Source: Scilla litardierei
Lineage: Eukaryota; Streptophyta; Magnoliopsida; Asparagales; Asparagaceae
Assembly (NCBI GenBank): GCA_030789695.1
Contig: CM061132.1
Coordinates: 31,272,418 to 31,336,417, forward strand
Reading direction: 5' to 3'
DNA length: 64,000 bases
A program made the translations under genes and the position numbers. The first letter of the stretch is position 1. The number at the start of each line of letters is the position of its first letter. The notes beneath the pieces are model-generated. The model saw nothing but the letters and a program-made list of their open reading frames with translations, did not search any database and was not told the DNA's origin. Below, piece by piece: positions 1 through 10,265 of this stretch.

Positions 1-218
1 CTGGGCCGACAATTTTGGTCCGAAATCCTTATCGGGTCGGGTCGGCCCGAGCCGGTTCATTTTTGTACCAGGCTTGGGCCAAGCTATTCGGCCCATTGGG
101 CGGCACAGAACGACAAGAAATCCTTTTGAGTTTGCTTGACCTCCCCACTAAACACATTTGCCTAAACTACAAACCTCCAACTACTATCGAAAGATTCATG
201 CTAGTTTTGATACGGTAT
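1..218. mobile_element. Left flank of the nest: probable chromovirus (family B) LTR segment
   Basis: This segment joins directly to 53994 once the outer Tat element is removed, since both sides carry the TSD GGTAT (214-218 and 53994-53998). It holds GC-rich GGGTCGGCCCGA-type runs near its start that resemble runs at 54585-54700 and 55545-55608. I see no coding potential. Membership in the family B LTR is inferred from contiguity; the true LTR start is not in the window. Confidence 0.4.
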
Positions 219-545
219 TGTTAAGGCCAAAAATGACCGAAACAATAATGATGCTGACGTGGACCCTTTCTTGTTGAGTTGGAGCCTTGTCAGCTGGTTG
301 AAAGGGACCCTAGGTTAGTAGAATCGGAGTCGTTGATAGTTGGTAGTCAACTTGCGATGCTTGTTCGACCCTCGAATGGATCGAGCCTCGGTCGATTGAT
401 GTTGAGAAGCACCGATATGACCTTCTTGCTGGATCAGGCCTCGATGATCTACACAACAAGGAAGCGTCAAGGGGGTCGGATCTGGGTCCAGACACACATC
501 CCATCCGATGCTTAAGTTAGAATGGGACTTAAGGGATGAAGCTTG
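219..545 (-). repeat. Element II left LTR, first part (split by Copia insertion)
   Basis: This stretch matches 53412-53736 with scattered substitutions, and the match breaks exactly at 545/546 where the Copia LTR begins. It ends with GCTTG, which recurs at 38462-38466 on the far side of the Copia element. In minus orientation it is the distal (U5) part of the 3' LTR. Confidence 0.85.
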
Positions 546-769
546 TGATGGAAAATTGAATCCCACCTCTAAGTGGTTTTGATGATGAGAACACCAAATG
601 ATGTTAGTGTAATAACTACACTACAACTCAAGTGTGCAGGTTGTACAAACGGTGACTTTACGCATACTCCGAAAAAGCTTAACCACACTCGAAAGACGAA
701 GACGAATTTTCTAGTTCTACATTAAGCACAAGATGTAGCTCGTGCTCAAGCTTAATGAAGAAGGAACTC
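546..769 (+). repeat. Copia left LTR, part 1
   Basis: Matches 36753-36976 with few differences, starting TGATG(G)GAAATTGAATCCC in both. It is interrupted at 770 by the family A chromovirus. Confidence 0.9.
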
Positions 770-1857
770 TGTAACGACCGCTTTTCGACCGTACGTATTT
801 CGCGTGTACTTTCCTCTTTTGTACGCGTATTTTTCTTTGCCCTTTCTTCTATCTGGAATACGCGATGTTATATGTCGTTGTGAATGTATGGAAGAGTAGT
901 TATTTATGGGATTTTTAGTGAACGTCATTTCAAGGGCCATTCTCCCACAAATCAGCTTTGAATGAAGGGGTGTTCTAGCCCCTAGACTTCAACGCTTAGT
1001 TTTTGTTTTTATTTTCGTTCTCGGTAGGTTTAGCTCCTGACCAGACACTGTATCCTCGATTCTCTCGTCGTCACGTTCGTCCCGATATTTTTTTCATAAT
1101 TTTCGGACACCGTTTGCTTGGCCCATCACACTAATTATCTTCAAAGCCCAATTAGCCTAATCAAATTTTGAAATTCAAATATTAATCAAATCTCATGGGA
1201 TTCTCGTACGTATCATGAGAGATTTCATTAGCTACCCTCTCCTTAGTTTTCCCCTCTTTGCACACACCCTCTCTCACATACTCTCCCCCCCATCACTTAA
1301 CTATACCCCCATTTCATACCCAATTAGCAAACTCAACATCTTAAAATAACCCAACCCAACAAAACCCTAGGGATCTCACGCAAGCCAGCAGCCACCACCA
1401 CTTTCCTTGCGTTTTCTCCTTCATCCTCGCCGCCGATGAGGGACCTCCGGCCACCCCCAAAGCCCCCGCGACTTCCCCTCTCTTTCCTCTGTTCTCTCTC
1501 CTCTCTCTCACCTCTTGAAACACCCAAAACCACAGCCCTAGCCGCAGTAAATCGACAACCTGCACCCACCTTCAACCCCGGCGACTAGCTCTTCCTCCTC
1601 AGTCACCCATCGAGCCCCCTCTATCACCTGCAAGTGTTCCCTTGCCCCTCAGGCCGCCACATCTTCGCTGCAACTCAAAACAGCGACCCGGCGCGCAAAA
1701 CTATCCATTTTCGCCTTCTCACGGTCGGCCGTCGCTGTGTGCAGCCACCGTCAGCCACCCATCAGGCCGAGCAACCCCCCTTCGACCTCCTCTAATCCTC
1801 GGTAGCCCCCTTGCTCCTAGGAGTCCACACACGTCGCAGATCTCGTGTGCTTTCCCT

Positions 1858-1914
1858 GCCGCCGCCGCCGCCGCCGCTGCCGCCGCCGCCGCTGCCGCCG
1901 CTGCCGCCGCCGTG
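1858..1914. repeat. (GCC/GCT)n microsatellite
   Basis: About 57 bases of GCC with interspersed GCT. It creates poly-alanine or poly-arginine readings in several frames, none of which I regard as real genes. Confidence 0.9.
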
Positions 1915-2819
1915 TTGATTCGTTGCGCTACCTGCAACCAGAGAGATATCGACGCCATACTCGCTATTCTCGCCTTCTCCTCACTGTCCGTTCCAATCTC
2001 TCTATGCTACCCGCAGCCGAGACATCATTGACGATGCAGATCTATCGCCGTTCAGACCCAACGTCCGATCTACGTTCAAACGTCGTAAAGGTTGGTCCCC
2101 TAACTCGTAGTAAGAACCCAAATCGTAGCAAACCAAAACTTAATCTAAAAATCGCCAAATTTAACTAAAGTTTACTTTACGCTCTTTAAAACGATGTTCA
2201 ACTCTAGAAATCGACGAATGGACTTGATTATCTGTGCACATAGTCGTCGATTAGGCGGAACGAATTAAATCAAAAATCGTGACTTCGAACTATTAGGGTA
2301 GCCCCATTGAACTTAGAAATGAACCATAATAGGATTGATGAAAGACGTGTTCTGACACCACCATTGGCTCATTTCAGACGAACCATCGCTGATGCATCGC
2401 TTCGACGAGACGATCCAGACCGACGACTCACTCGCCACCGCAGGCAAGTGTGTTCACTTGCGTAGTTTCGGCCACGTTTAGGCCATTGCTCCTTTAAACT
2501 ATAAAAAGTAATAACAAAAGAACCAGACGTGAAATGATAGCGTCTGGGACACCCCACGATAGCCTGGACTTGACGACGAAGTTTAGCACAACAAACAACA
2601 ACAACAACAACTGACACCATAGGTTCTATCTGTGTGTGCGTGCGTATGGACCCCCTAGAATTAACAACAACAACAACTGCTACTATAGGTTTTATCTGTA
2701 TGTGCATGCATGTGGACCCCCTAGAATGAACAACCCTCATCCATTCTCGTCTTGCCATGTAATGTAACTCTCATTCATTCTCGTCATGTCATGTCATGTT
2801 TTGCATAAGCCTGCGGGTG

Positions 2820-3095
2820 AATATGGCACTCTCCAAGTTAGAGAGAGCGATCCATTGTCATGATTGGTAATGGATAAGCCTGCGGGCGAATTGGGCACTC
2901 TCCAAGCTAGAGAGAGTGAACCATTGTAATGATACATAAAAGCCTACGGGCGTTTCGGATGCTCTCCAAGCTAAAGAGAGTGATCCCTGTTACGGATTCA
3001 CCTACGGGATGTTCGATGCTCACCAAGGGAGTAAGAGTCATGCTATGGACCGTGGGGATAGAGGCACTCGTCAAGCTACTGTGAGTGGTCCTATA
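2820..3095 (+). repeat. Hairpin array in the family A LTR (CAAGCTA-loop type)
   Basis: Five modules of about 55-65 bases each hold an imperfect stem-loop such as CACTCTCCAAGCTAGAGAGAGTG. They are separated by CCTGCGGG/CCTACGGG spacers. Equivalent arrays with a different loop (CCTAGCAGA) lie at 55776-55910 and 60307-60541. Confidence 0.75.
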
Positions 3096-3423
3096 TTGTC
3101 TTGTCTTGAGCACTCAAGTTGGGGTAGGGTTGAGCGATCGCACGGGGAAAGGGTCTGGCATCCCTCAACCCGTAAGGCGTGAACCCTTCATGACACACAC
3201 GGTAATTTTATTCTTGTCCTGTCTAGTCTAGTCTTGTAGCCAATAGCACACGCTACGGCTGTTGCCTGTCACGTTTACTTTTTAGCGTGGTCTTTACTTT
3301 CTTGCACATATATATATCTGCTGTGTTGTTGCATCATCATCATGTAAACAACCTTTAAAATATCAACCTTAAAATGTTATACATCTTGCAGTGGAGTCTT
3401 CTCACGTTTACTTGCAGACTTCG

Positions 3424-3464
3424 CCTGACGTACAACCACTTTCTCTTGGTATTTGTACGTCAGG
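3424..3464 (+). promoter_or_regulatory. 12-bp inverted repeat over a 3' splice-like site (family A LTR)
   Basis: CCTGACGTACAA pairs perfectly with TTGTACGTCAGG across a 17-base loop. The right arm contains CAG followed by GT, a possible splice acceptor. Homologues at 56281-56320 and 60915-60954 keep the pairing with a G.U or a G-C at the loop-proximal position. Confidence 0.65.
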
Positions 3465-4168
3465 TACCGAGACAGAGTTAGTAGACCATGAGCCAGTACC
3501 AGAGGACTTGGAGCAGGAGTACGACCTGAGCTGTCACGCCCCGCAACCCAAAAAGGAAGGATCAGCGTGACAAGCCGCGGTATTAACATACCAAGCGCTA
3601 ATGTGTTCACCGAACGATTCGTAGGCCACTGCAAACATTGAGCAAACACATGCAATAAAGTACAGACTGAAGTAAAGCAGAACAGTACAGCTCCAACATA
3701 ACAGAAAATGCAAGGTACTACAACACAGGCAGCAAGGTAAGGTACTACAAACAGAACATCCAAGCGTCACAGAGCACGATAACTACACAACTAATACCGT
3801 ACAAGTCAACTGTACAACGCCAAACAACTAAAGCCCCCACAAAAGTACAACTCAACCCTACGGGGTACAAGGGGAACATGGGTACAAAACACCGCTATCA
3901 TCCCACACCCACCCTAAGACTACACCACAAACCCACACTAACTACAGACTCTACGGACCCTGCTGAGTCGAACTGCCCTCCGGGGTCTCCGTTCTCGGTC
4001 TTGCCGCCTGAGAACTGGCACCTATACCTGTGGGGGGAGGAGGGACAAGTCACAGCGTGCCTAATAGAAACTCCACAACTCTACTATTCTAATCATAGTG
4101 CACAAACAAAGGAAAAGACATCACATTCCAGAGTTACACGAGGGTTGTTATACGAGCGAGGACCAGTC
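3458..4168 (+). pseudogene. Short acidic reading frame in the family A LTR, split by solo LTR
   Basis: Downstream of the inverted repeat, the frame reads TSGTETELVDHEPVPEDL then EQEYDLS. It is interrupted by the solo LTR at 3532-4152 and ends EDQS-stop after the target duplication. The two homologous LTR copies at 56315-56390 and 60949-61024 read TSGVEPEYAEPEDADP, then EYVPEEDQS-stop. The shared frame, the run of acidic residues and the identical EDQS end suggest past coding constraint. No start codon lies in frame, so it could be a terminal exon. Function is unknown. Confidence 0.5.
3532..4152 (-). mobile_element. Solo LTR of another chromovirus, minus orientation
   Basis: The block begins TGTCACGCCCC, the reverse complement of the GGGGCGTGACA end common to chromovirus LTRs here. 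On the minus strand it starts TATAACAACCC (expected TGTAACAACCC). It is flanked by TGAGC (3527-3531) and CGAGC (4153-4157), a TSD with one change. Removing it restores the acidic reading frame around it. No internal domain remains, so it is a solo LTR. Confidence 0.75.
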
Positions 4169-4348
4169 TTAGAGGTTCCTCAGCTACTGACCTTGAAGTT
4201 TCCCATTGTTCGTAGTTTGGGTGCATAGCACTCTTTACTTACTGTTTTAGGTTGGGTGCATAGCACCATTAGTTTTCTTTTCTGCAGTTGTAGCCATGCT
4301 GGGTATTATTTCCTTTTTAGACTCTTGTATTTTTGGATATCTTTGAGG

Positions 4349-4354
4349 AATAAA
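4349..4354 (+). promoter_or_regulatory. Polyadenylation signal, family A LTR
   Basis: AATAAA in a GGAATAAAATGAATGCATCT context. The same context occurs at 56557 and 61192 in the other family A LTRs, which supports a real 3'-end signal. Confidence 0.55.
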
Positions 4355-4536
4355 ATGAATGCATCTTTTATTTCTGTATTTTCTGTTGTTCCGAATTTTA
4401 TATATGCAAGGACCTTTCTATCTTTGGTGTTCCTCACAGACGCTTATTGGGTCCGAGCCTCACAGCTCCGGCCCAATCGGACCTTAGTCACGTCTCGCTT
4501 CTGTCGTTTTGGGAAGCAATGCATGTCAGGTTTTAG

Positions 4537-4554
4537 TGGTGGCCCATACAGGTC
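4537..4554 (+). other. Primer-binding site, tRNA-Ile type (one mismatch)
   Basis: TGGTGGCCCATACAGGTC follows the LTR end by eight bases. It differs at one base from the sites at 56740, 30416 and 62949. Confidence 0.65.
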
Positions 4555-5229
4555 GTACAAAAAGCTCGCAATAATAAGAGTACCGCATTCATTTAATATC
4601 CAGTTTAACATGTACAAGTCTAAATTAAGTTTTCCTCGTCTTAGATGGTAGGAAGACTTAGATAGACGTCCAGGTTTGATAGTCAGGTGCCTTGGTTAAG
4701 ATTTAGTCATACTCGTCTTAGGATACCCTAGTAGCCTCCCACCCGGCTCTGACCATGTTAGATTTCTAGAGTCCTTCTTTTAGTCGTTCGCTCGGGTCCA
4801 TCAATTTCAGACCCAGCAGAACGTAATCTTGATTCTCTTAGGACCTTCCCTGAGATCTCTATTACAGTCTAGTTCATTAGGAAGTCTTAGTGCTGAGTTC
4901 TCCTGATCTTTAGACGGCCCGATAATTAGAACCCCTGATTTCTACCATTTTCCTAATCATTACACTTCTGTGTTATCGACCGTAGAATTCCATCATAGCT
5001 TTTCAGGAATCATATCTTAGGCGTATTCATCATGCGATCATATTCTTTGCCCTCGATTCACGTGATCGCTTCATGACGATTATCGTTAATTCTTCGAATC
5101 TCCCCATTGCAAATCTTGTTTCCTCTAAAAGTATTTTCGAAATTCCTTATTAAATTCTTCGCTCAGTTTAACTTCTTTGAAAACCCCTTATTTAAATTTC
5201 TTGCTTTTCGGTTGAGTTAAAATTCTTTA

Positions 5230-5665
5230 TTGGATTTTGAAACCTTCTTGGTCGTAATTTTTAGTTACTACCTCGTAACCATTTTCTAACCGGTATCTTT
5301 CGTATTTCAGTTTTAAAACATTGTTACCATTTTGATAATTCAATATATCATTCTTTTTTTCTAAACTACGAAATTTATTTTAACCACTTACCGTACGTAC
5401 TTTTAGAATATTTTTCTAAGCTAAATAGAGCTTTTAGAATATTTTTCTTGGATTTTGAAACCTTCTTGGTCGTAATTTTTAGTTACTACCTCCTAACCAT
5501 TTTCTAACAGGTATCTTTCGTATTTCAGTTTTAAAACCTTCTTACCATTTTGATAATTCATCATATCATTCTTTTATTTCTAAATTACGAAATTTATTTT
5601 AACCACTTGCCGTACGTACTTTTAGAATATTTTTCTAAGCTAAATAGAACTTCAATTTTTATATT
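5230..5665. repeat. Tandem duplication, two copies of about 218 bp
   Basis: The segment starting TTGGATTTTGAAACCTTC at 5230 is repeated from 5448 with a few substitutions, down to TTTTTCTAAGCTAAATAGA in both. It lies in the AT-rich remainder (4555-5670) of element IVa. No coding potential is seen there. Confidence 0.85.
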
Positions 5666-5849
5666 TTTCTAAGCCAAAGTAGATATAGCACACACACAAA
5701 TGATTTCGAAGAAAAATGTTTTCAATGTTTTTAAAATATTTTTAACTCTTGAGAGCATTTGCTAGCTATCTTATATCTTAGTAGTCAACCTCCATTCACC
5801 CAGGAGTTGATTACATCTTTGCTAACTAAGTTTCAGAGAAAACTGCTTT

Positions 5850-5957
5850 GGGAGTCGACTACCAGAGGAGGGAGTCGACTACCAGCTCGAAGCAGTATTT
5901 CCACTGAAATTCTCTCGGAGACGACTACCACTCTTAGGGAGTCGACTACCAGCTGTC
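5850..5957 (+). promoter_or_regulatory. Repeated GTCGACTACCAG motif in the Copia LTR upstream of the TATA box
   Basis: Four copies of (G)GAGTCGACTACCA(G), one degenerate (GAGACGACTACCA), lie about 100-200 bases before the TATA box. The same four occur at 37250-37355. The palindromic GTCGAC core and its position suggest an enhancer repeat, which is inference. Confidence 0.5.
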
Positions 5958-6054
5958 GTTTTCCAACGACTCTGCTTCCTGATTTCACTCCATTTCCATA
6001 TCTGTTTGGACTGAAAGTCAAATTCATTTGAAATTCAAATTCATTTCTAAAACC

Positions 6055-6063
6055 CTATAAATA
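6055..6063 (+). promoter_or_regulatory. Copia left LTR TATA box
   Basis: TATAAATAG within CCCTATAAATAGACCCC. The right LTR has the same at 37454-37462. It is the best core promoter in the LTR. Confidence 0.65.
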
Positions 6064-6842
6064 GACCCCTTTTAAGACCATTTCAATACACATCCAATCT
6101 CTCTATTCTATTAAGCTAAAATTCTAAAAGATCTCTCGTCGTTCTATTGCTCTCATCGATATCGCCAACTTTGTTTTTTAATTTCAGAAATCTTATTCTG
6201 AAGTTATTCCTTTTTTAGATCTCTATTTTTAGCTTGGCTATTTTTCAAAAAAATTTTAAAAAATTCCTTATTCTTCAATTTTCATTCTTGAAAGGAATTT
6301 TTGAAAACAATAGATCTAGATCACAACAAATAAACTAATATTCTTTATGTGATCTAAAGATTGATCTAAATTCTTTAGCCAAGTAAACACACAATTGCTT
6401 TATTTATTTTGGCTATAGAATTATGGGTGTAATCCAATCTCCACCAATATTGTGGTGAACTAGGATAACAGTTCCTTGTCTTTGCTTTTGCATTTTTCTG
6501 TGATTGTTTATCTTTGCTCTAGCATTCTATTTCATTTGCAAACAATTGTATCTCTGTAATTTGATGCTCATATTATTGCAAAGTTAATTTATTTATTTTC
6601 GCTCTGTAAAAAGATCTATTGTTGTGTTAAAGATTTAGTGCTTGTAATCTTATCTTGCTTGTAACTCATATTTATATTCATTGTAAGATTACCTTGTTGA
6701 TTAAGAACCAAGCGTAGATCACGCTGCTTGGTTTCTTAGGCAACATTAGAAGGTTTTTAATTATGCTAATCAGCGAACGAAAAAGTTTACTATTTGCACA
6801 ACACTATTCAACCCCCCCTTTAGTGTTGTTTGCCATCCACAT

Positions 6843-7936
6843 TGTTACGCCTATTTGGCCGAAGCCCGAAAGACACGAGCCCAGAAACCCGACAACCGAT
6901 CAGAAGCCCATCTGCGAGATCGGGCCCGCCTGACAAGGCCCACTAGAGGGCCCCCGAACGTCAAATCGGCCCGACTCGGGAAGCGTGCGACTCACCCACG
7001 GATAACCGCCCCCACGAAATCCGCCGCCCCTTTTATGACCATTAATGGAAGGTGCTGGCACGGCGCGGGCGAGTGGCGAGTGGGGGGGATCGAGGGGGCA
7101 CGATTGGGGGCGGGTGAAGGACGTGGATGACGGGCAGTCATGGCAAGAGGCCTATAAAAGGACTAGGAGGACGACTGAACAAAGGACCACATCTCAGGTA
7201 ACAAAACCTAAGGTACTCCATCAACGACCTAGTTCCCCCACTTCATCTCCTTCCCCCCGCTCGCGCCGGAGGACGTCGTTCCAATCTCCTCTTGAGTCGA
7301 ACCGTCCCCGCTGAGCCTCCTCTTTCAGACTGTCATCTGACTTAGGCATCGGAGGGGATTTGGCCGGAACCAAGGTCTGGCCTCCCTGACGAGTGTTCTC
7401 GTCTGTTCAGGAAGACGTTAGATCCAAGTGTCGAAGCTTCACTTCGACACCAGGCGAACGCCATCAAGCATCAGCCAAGGCATCGAGGCCACCCCTCGAC
7501 GCCAGGAGAGACCGAGGCCGAGCGCATCCATCCGAGCCGAGGCTTCCCCTCAGCTCCACGCCGGCCATGCATCAAGCGAGAAGACCGAGGCTACCCCTCG
7601 TCGTCCGACCGACCGAGGCTGAGCGCACCCATCTGAGCCGAGGCTTCCCCTCAGCTCTGCGTCGGTCGCGCGTCAAGCCAAGGCGCCGAGGCTTCCCCTC
7701 GTCGTCCAACCGTCTGAGGTCGAGCACCTCACACCAGGCCGAGGCTTCCCCTCAGCCCCCCAGAGGCCGAGGATCCAGACCCGGCCCAGCTGACGTGCTC
7801 TGTGTCGACTACATCTCTGATTCGCGTCGCGTCTACACGCGCTCGATGCACCCAAGGGACCCTAATCGGCCCCTTGACCATGTTGACCGGGCAGTCCACG
7901 GTCAACGATACTGTAGTGAGAAAACAATCTGAAACA
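6843..7936 (+). repeat. Element IVb 5' LTR, 1094 bp
   Basis: Starts TGTTACGCCTATTTGG and ends ATCTGAAACA. It contains a TATA box at 7153 and a stretch (7440-7770) with CCGAGGCT(T/A)CCCCTC repeated about six times at 55-60 base spacing. Confidence 0.95.
7153..7160 (+). promoter_or_regulatory. Element IVb LTR TATA box
   Basis: TATAAAAG in GGCCTATAAAAGGACTAGG. The 3' LTR has TATAAAAA at 13541-13548. The downstream GGACTAGGAGGACGACTGAAC probably marks the start of R, which is inference. Confidence 0.6.
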
Positions 7937-7938
7937 TC

Positions 7939-7955
7939 TGGCACCGTCTGTGGGA
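7939..7955 (+). other. Element IVb primer-binding site
   Basis: TGGCACCGTCTGTGGGA lies two bases after the LTR. It resembles the site of the outer Tat element. tRNA not assigned. Confidence 0.65.
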
Positions 7956-8061
7956 AAGAACTATCCCACGAAAAACAAACCACACCTGCAATGACACGGC
8001 TTCACCCATCACGGCGAAGGGAGGGCAAGGCTCAGGCGCGAGGCGACAGGGCCCGCCATGG

Positions 8062-9642
8062 TTGGGGATCGGGTCGGCGTACAACGGAATCATCGGCCGA
8101 CCCCTTCTCAACGCCATCGGTGCAGTAGTCTCGACCCTTCATCAGACTATCAAGTTCCGAACGCCAAGGGGGATGGGGCAGGTCGAAGGCGACGCGGGGA
8201 GACCGAATACCTGCTACCAACTGGAGGAGGAAGGGCCCGAGGATCGTCTAGTCGACCAGATGGCCGCGCTCGACTTAAGGAGCGGGCCGAGACCCACCCC
8301 TGCGGAGGAACAAGAGCAGATCCCGGTCACGGACATCGAGGGCAGGTTCGTCTCAATCGGGAGAGGACTAAGCCACGACCTGAGGAGCCAACTAGTCGAG
8401 TGCCTGGAGGCGAACCTTGACGTCTTTGCTTGGTCACCGGAGGACATGCCCGGCGTAGATCCCCATGTGATCGTCCACCAGATCAACGCCGACCCCAACT
8501 TCAAGCCGGTCAGGCAGAAGAAGCGAAACCTGGGTGGCGAAAAGATGAAGGCGGCCTCCGAGGAGGTAGAGCGTCTTCTCGACGCAGGCTTCATACGAGA
8601 GGTCTGGTACCCGGAGTGGCTATCGAACATGGTGATGGTCAAAGAACCCAACGGAAAGTGGCGAATGTGCGTGGACTTCAGTGACCTCAACAAAGCCTGT
8701 CCCAAGGACAGCTACCCCCTGCCGCGCATAGACCACCTTGTGGACAATGCCTCGGGGTACGAGATGCCTAGCTTCATGGACGCCTACTCAGGTTACAATC
8801 AGGTCCAGATGGATCCTCGGGACGAAGAGATGACAGCCTTCACGACGGACCGGGGAACCTACTGCTACAAGGAGATGCCCTTCGGCTTGAAAAACGCAGG
8901 GGCCACCTACCAGAGAATGGTCAACAAGGTTTTTTACTCCCAGATGGGGAGGAACCTGGAGGCCTATGTCGACGACATGCTTGTCAAGTCGAGAAAGCCG
9001 GAGGACCATATCGCCGACCTCCGTGAAACTTTCGAGCGGTTGCGGCGACACAACATCCGACTCAACCCCACGAAGTGCACGTTCGGGGTAAGATCCGGCA
9101 AATTCTTGGGATTTATGATAACTAACCGTGGCATTGAAGCTAACCCTGACAAGATCGAGGCATTGATCAATATGCGGGAGCCAACGACGATCAAAGAACT
9201 GCAAAGGCTGAATGGGCGCATCGCGGCCTTGGGGCGATTCCTATCCAAATCGGCGGAGAGTTCGCTCCCCTTCTTCAAAGTTTTGAGGAAAGCGATCGCA
9301 GAACCGTCAGACAATAGGAAGGCGATACCATGGGACAAAGACTGCTCCAGGGCATTCGCGGATCTCAAGGAGTACCTTCGCAGCCCGCCTCTCCTATCCA
9401 AGCCACGAGAAGGGGAATCACTAAGCCTTTACCTGGCACGCACGGAAGAAGCGGTGAGCTCGGTACTGATCAGGGAAGACGGTGGGGTGCAATGGCCGGT
9501 GTACTACACGAGCCGGGTCTTGAAGGGAGCAGAGGTGCGATACTCACCCATGGAGAAACTGGCATACGCCCTCGTTCTCTCAGCGCGAAGGCTCAGGCCA
9601 TACTTCCAAGCCCACACCATATTGGTCTTGACCGACTCGTAA
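8062..9642 (+). pseudogene. pol: Tat pol, part 1: protease tail, reverse transcriptase, RNase H
   Basis: The first 50 residues (YNGIIGRPLLNAIGAVVSTL, then FRTPRGMGQVEGDA) are the C-terminal end of a Tat protease whose active site is missing. A linker leads to the RT: VEEVERLLDAGFIRE-like entry, WRMCVDFSDLNKACPKDSYP, FMDAYSGYNQVQMDP, PFGLKNAGATYQRMVNKVF and catalytic YVDDMLVKS, followed by FLGFMITNRGIEANP. The Ty3 RNase H follows (LYLARTEEAVSSVLIREDGG, YSPMEKLAYALV). A single stop at 9640-9642 follows LVLTDS. The domain order RT-RNase H-second RNase H-integrase fits Tat. No start codon is expected, since pol is made as a fusion or from a processed transcript. Confidence 0.93.
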
Positions 9643-10265
9643 TTGGAGCAGAATCTCAAGAGATTCGATCGAATGGGAAGGATGTTGAACTGGGGGGTGG
9701 AATTGAGCGAGTTCGACCTCCGATTCAAGCCACGCACTGCCATCAAGGGGCAGGCCTTGGCCGAATTCATCGCTGAATGCACTACGGAAGTAGGACATCC
9801 CCCGGAGGGAGAAGGCCCAGCAACGGTAATCACCCAGCCCTTATCTTTTCTTTCGGCTGACCACTTCCACCCTGTCCAGTCAGGAGTCCCAGAAGCATGG
9901 ATAGTCCATGTGGACGGATCGGCAACACAGTTAGGAGGCGGGGCTGGGATCGCGATCCGGTCTCCGGAAGGGAACATCATGGAATACGCGTTGCGGTTCG
10001 AGTCCCGGCCACCAACAATGTGGCGGAGTACGAAGCGGTAATCAACGGCCTGAGGCTGGCCCAGGAGCTCGGGGCCGAGTCCGTGCGCCTCCTCAGTGAC
10101 TCGAAGCTCATTGTCAACCAGCTTCTGGGAAGTTACGAGGCGCGGGAGGAAGAAATGCAGAGGTATCTCGCCGTCGCCAAAGCAGCGCTGTCCAAGTTCA
10201 AGAGCGCGGAAGTCTTACATCTCCCACGGTCGGAGAATGCGCGGGCAGACGCGCTGTCGAAGCTA
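9643..10265 (+). pseudogene. pol: Tat pol, part 2: end of RNase H and second (archaeal-type) RNase H
   Basis: In the same frame after the stop comes the end of the first RNase H (MGRMLNWGVELSEFDLRFKP). Then the second, archaeal-like RNase H begins with IVHVDGSATQLGGGAGIAI. A frameshift near 10005 moves it to another frame, where it continues NNVAEYEAVINGLRLAQELG, VRLLSDSKLIVNQLLGSYEA and ENARADALSKLAS. Acidic catalytic positions of the fold are visible as VDGS, AEYEA and SDSKL. A second RNase H is diagnostic of the Tat lineage. Confidence 0.9.

Larger units (their letters stand above)
770..4528 (+). repeat. Family A LTR, about 3.1 kb plus a 621-bp solo LTR inside it
   Basis: The LTR contains, in order, a C-rich leader-like region (1230-1650), a GCC/GCT repeat (1858-1914), a hairpin array (about 2820-3095), a long inverted repeat (3424-3464), a short acidic reading frame split by a solo LTR, two small GGTGC..GCACC stem-loops near 4220-4270, and AATAAA at 4349. 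Family membership follows from order and sequence shared with 55609-56731 and 59120-61321. Confidence 0.75.
770..5670 (+). mobile_element. Element IVa: truncated chromovirus (family A), LTR plus leader only
   Basis: It starts TGTAACGACCG at 770. The LTR ends at 4528 (GCATGTCA) and is followed by a PBS at 4537. Then come about 1.1 kb of AT-rich sequence without coding potential and an abrupt return to Copia LTR at 5671. There is no second LTR and no TSD, and about 100 bases of Copia LTR are lost at the right edge. A deletion therefore removed its coding region and 3' LTR. The LTR is homologous to those of the element at 55609-61321: similar TGTAA(C/T)G(A/G)CCG start, hairpin array, CCGTAAGGCGTGAACCCTTC block, acceptor hairpin, AATAAA and end. 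Confidence 0.75.
5671..6842 (+). repeat. Copia left LTR, part 2
   Basis: Matches 37070-38450 from the (C)AAAGTAGATAT block to the CATCCACA(T) end. About 105 bases of the right LTR (roughly 36977-37066) are missing here, so the junction with the chromovirus insertion is a deletion. About 190 bases present at 37865-38070 of the right LTR are also absent. The last nine bases of this LTR lie at 14330-14338, beyond the nested Tat element. Confidence 0.88.

Noticed and set aside
1642..2031. 129-codon plus-strand frame with poly-alanine
   Set aside because: It is created by the GCC/GCT microsatellite within an LTR; the opposite strand and another frame are open for the same reason, and there is no domain.
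3377..3763. 128-codon minus-strand frame
   Set aside because: It spans the junction between the family A LTR and a solo LTR, so it cannot be an ancestral gene.
4256..4651. 131-codon plus-strand frame
   Set aside because: It crosses the LTR end and the PBS and shows no domain; it is a chance opening.
7393..7932. Long Arg/Pro-rich frames in the Tat LTR on both strands
   Set aside because: The GC-rich repeated CCGAGGCTTCCCCTC segments leave several frames open at once; no domain and no codon pattern support coding.
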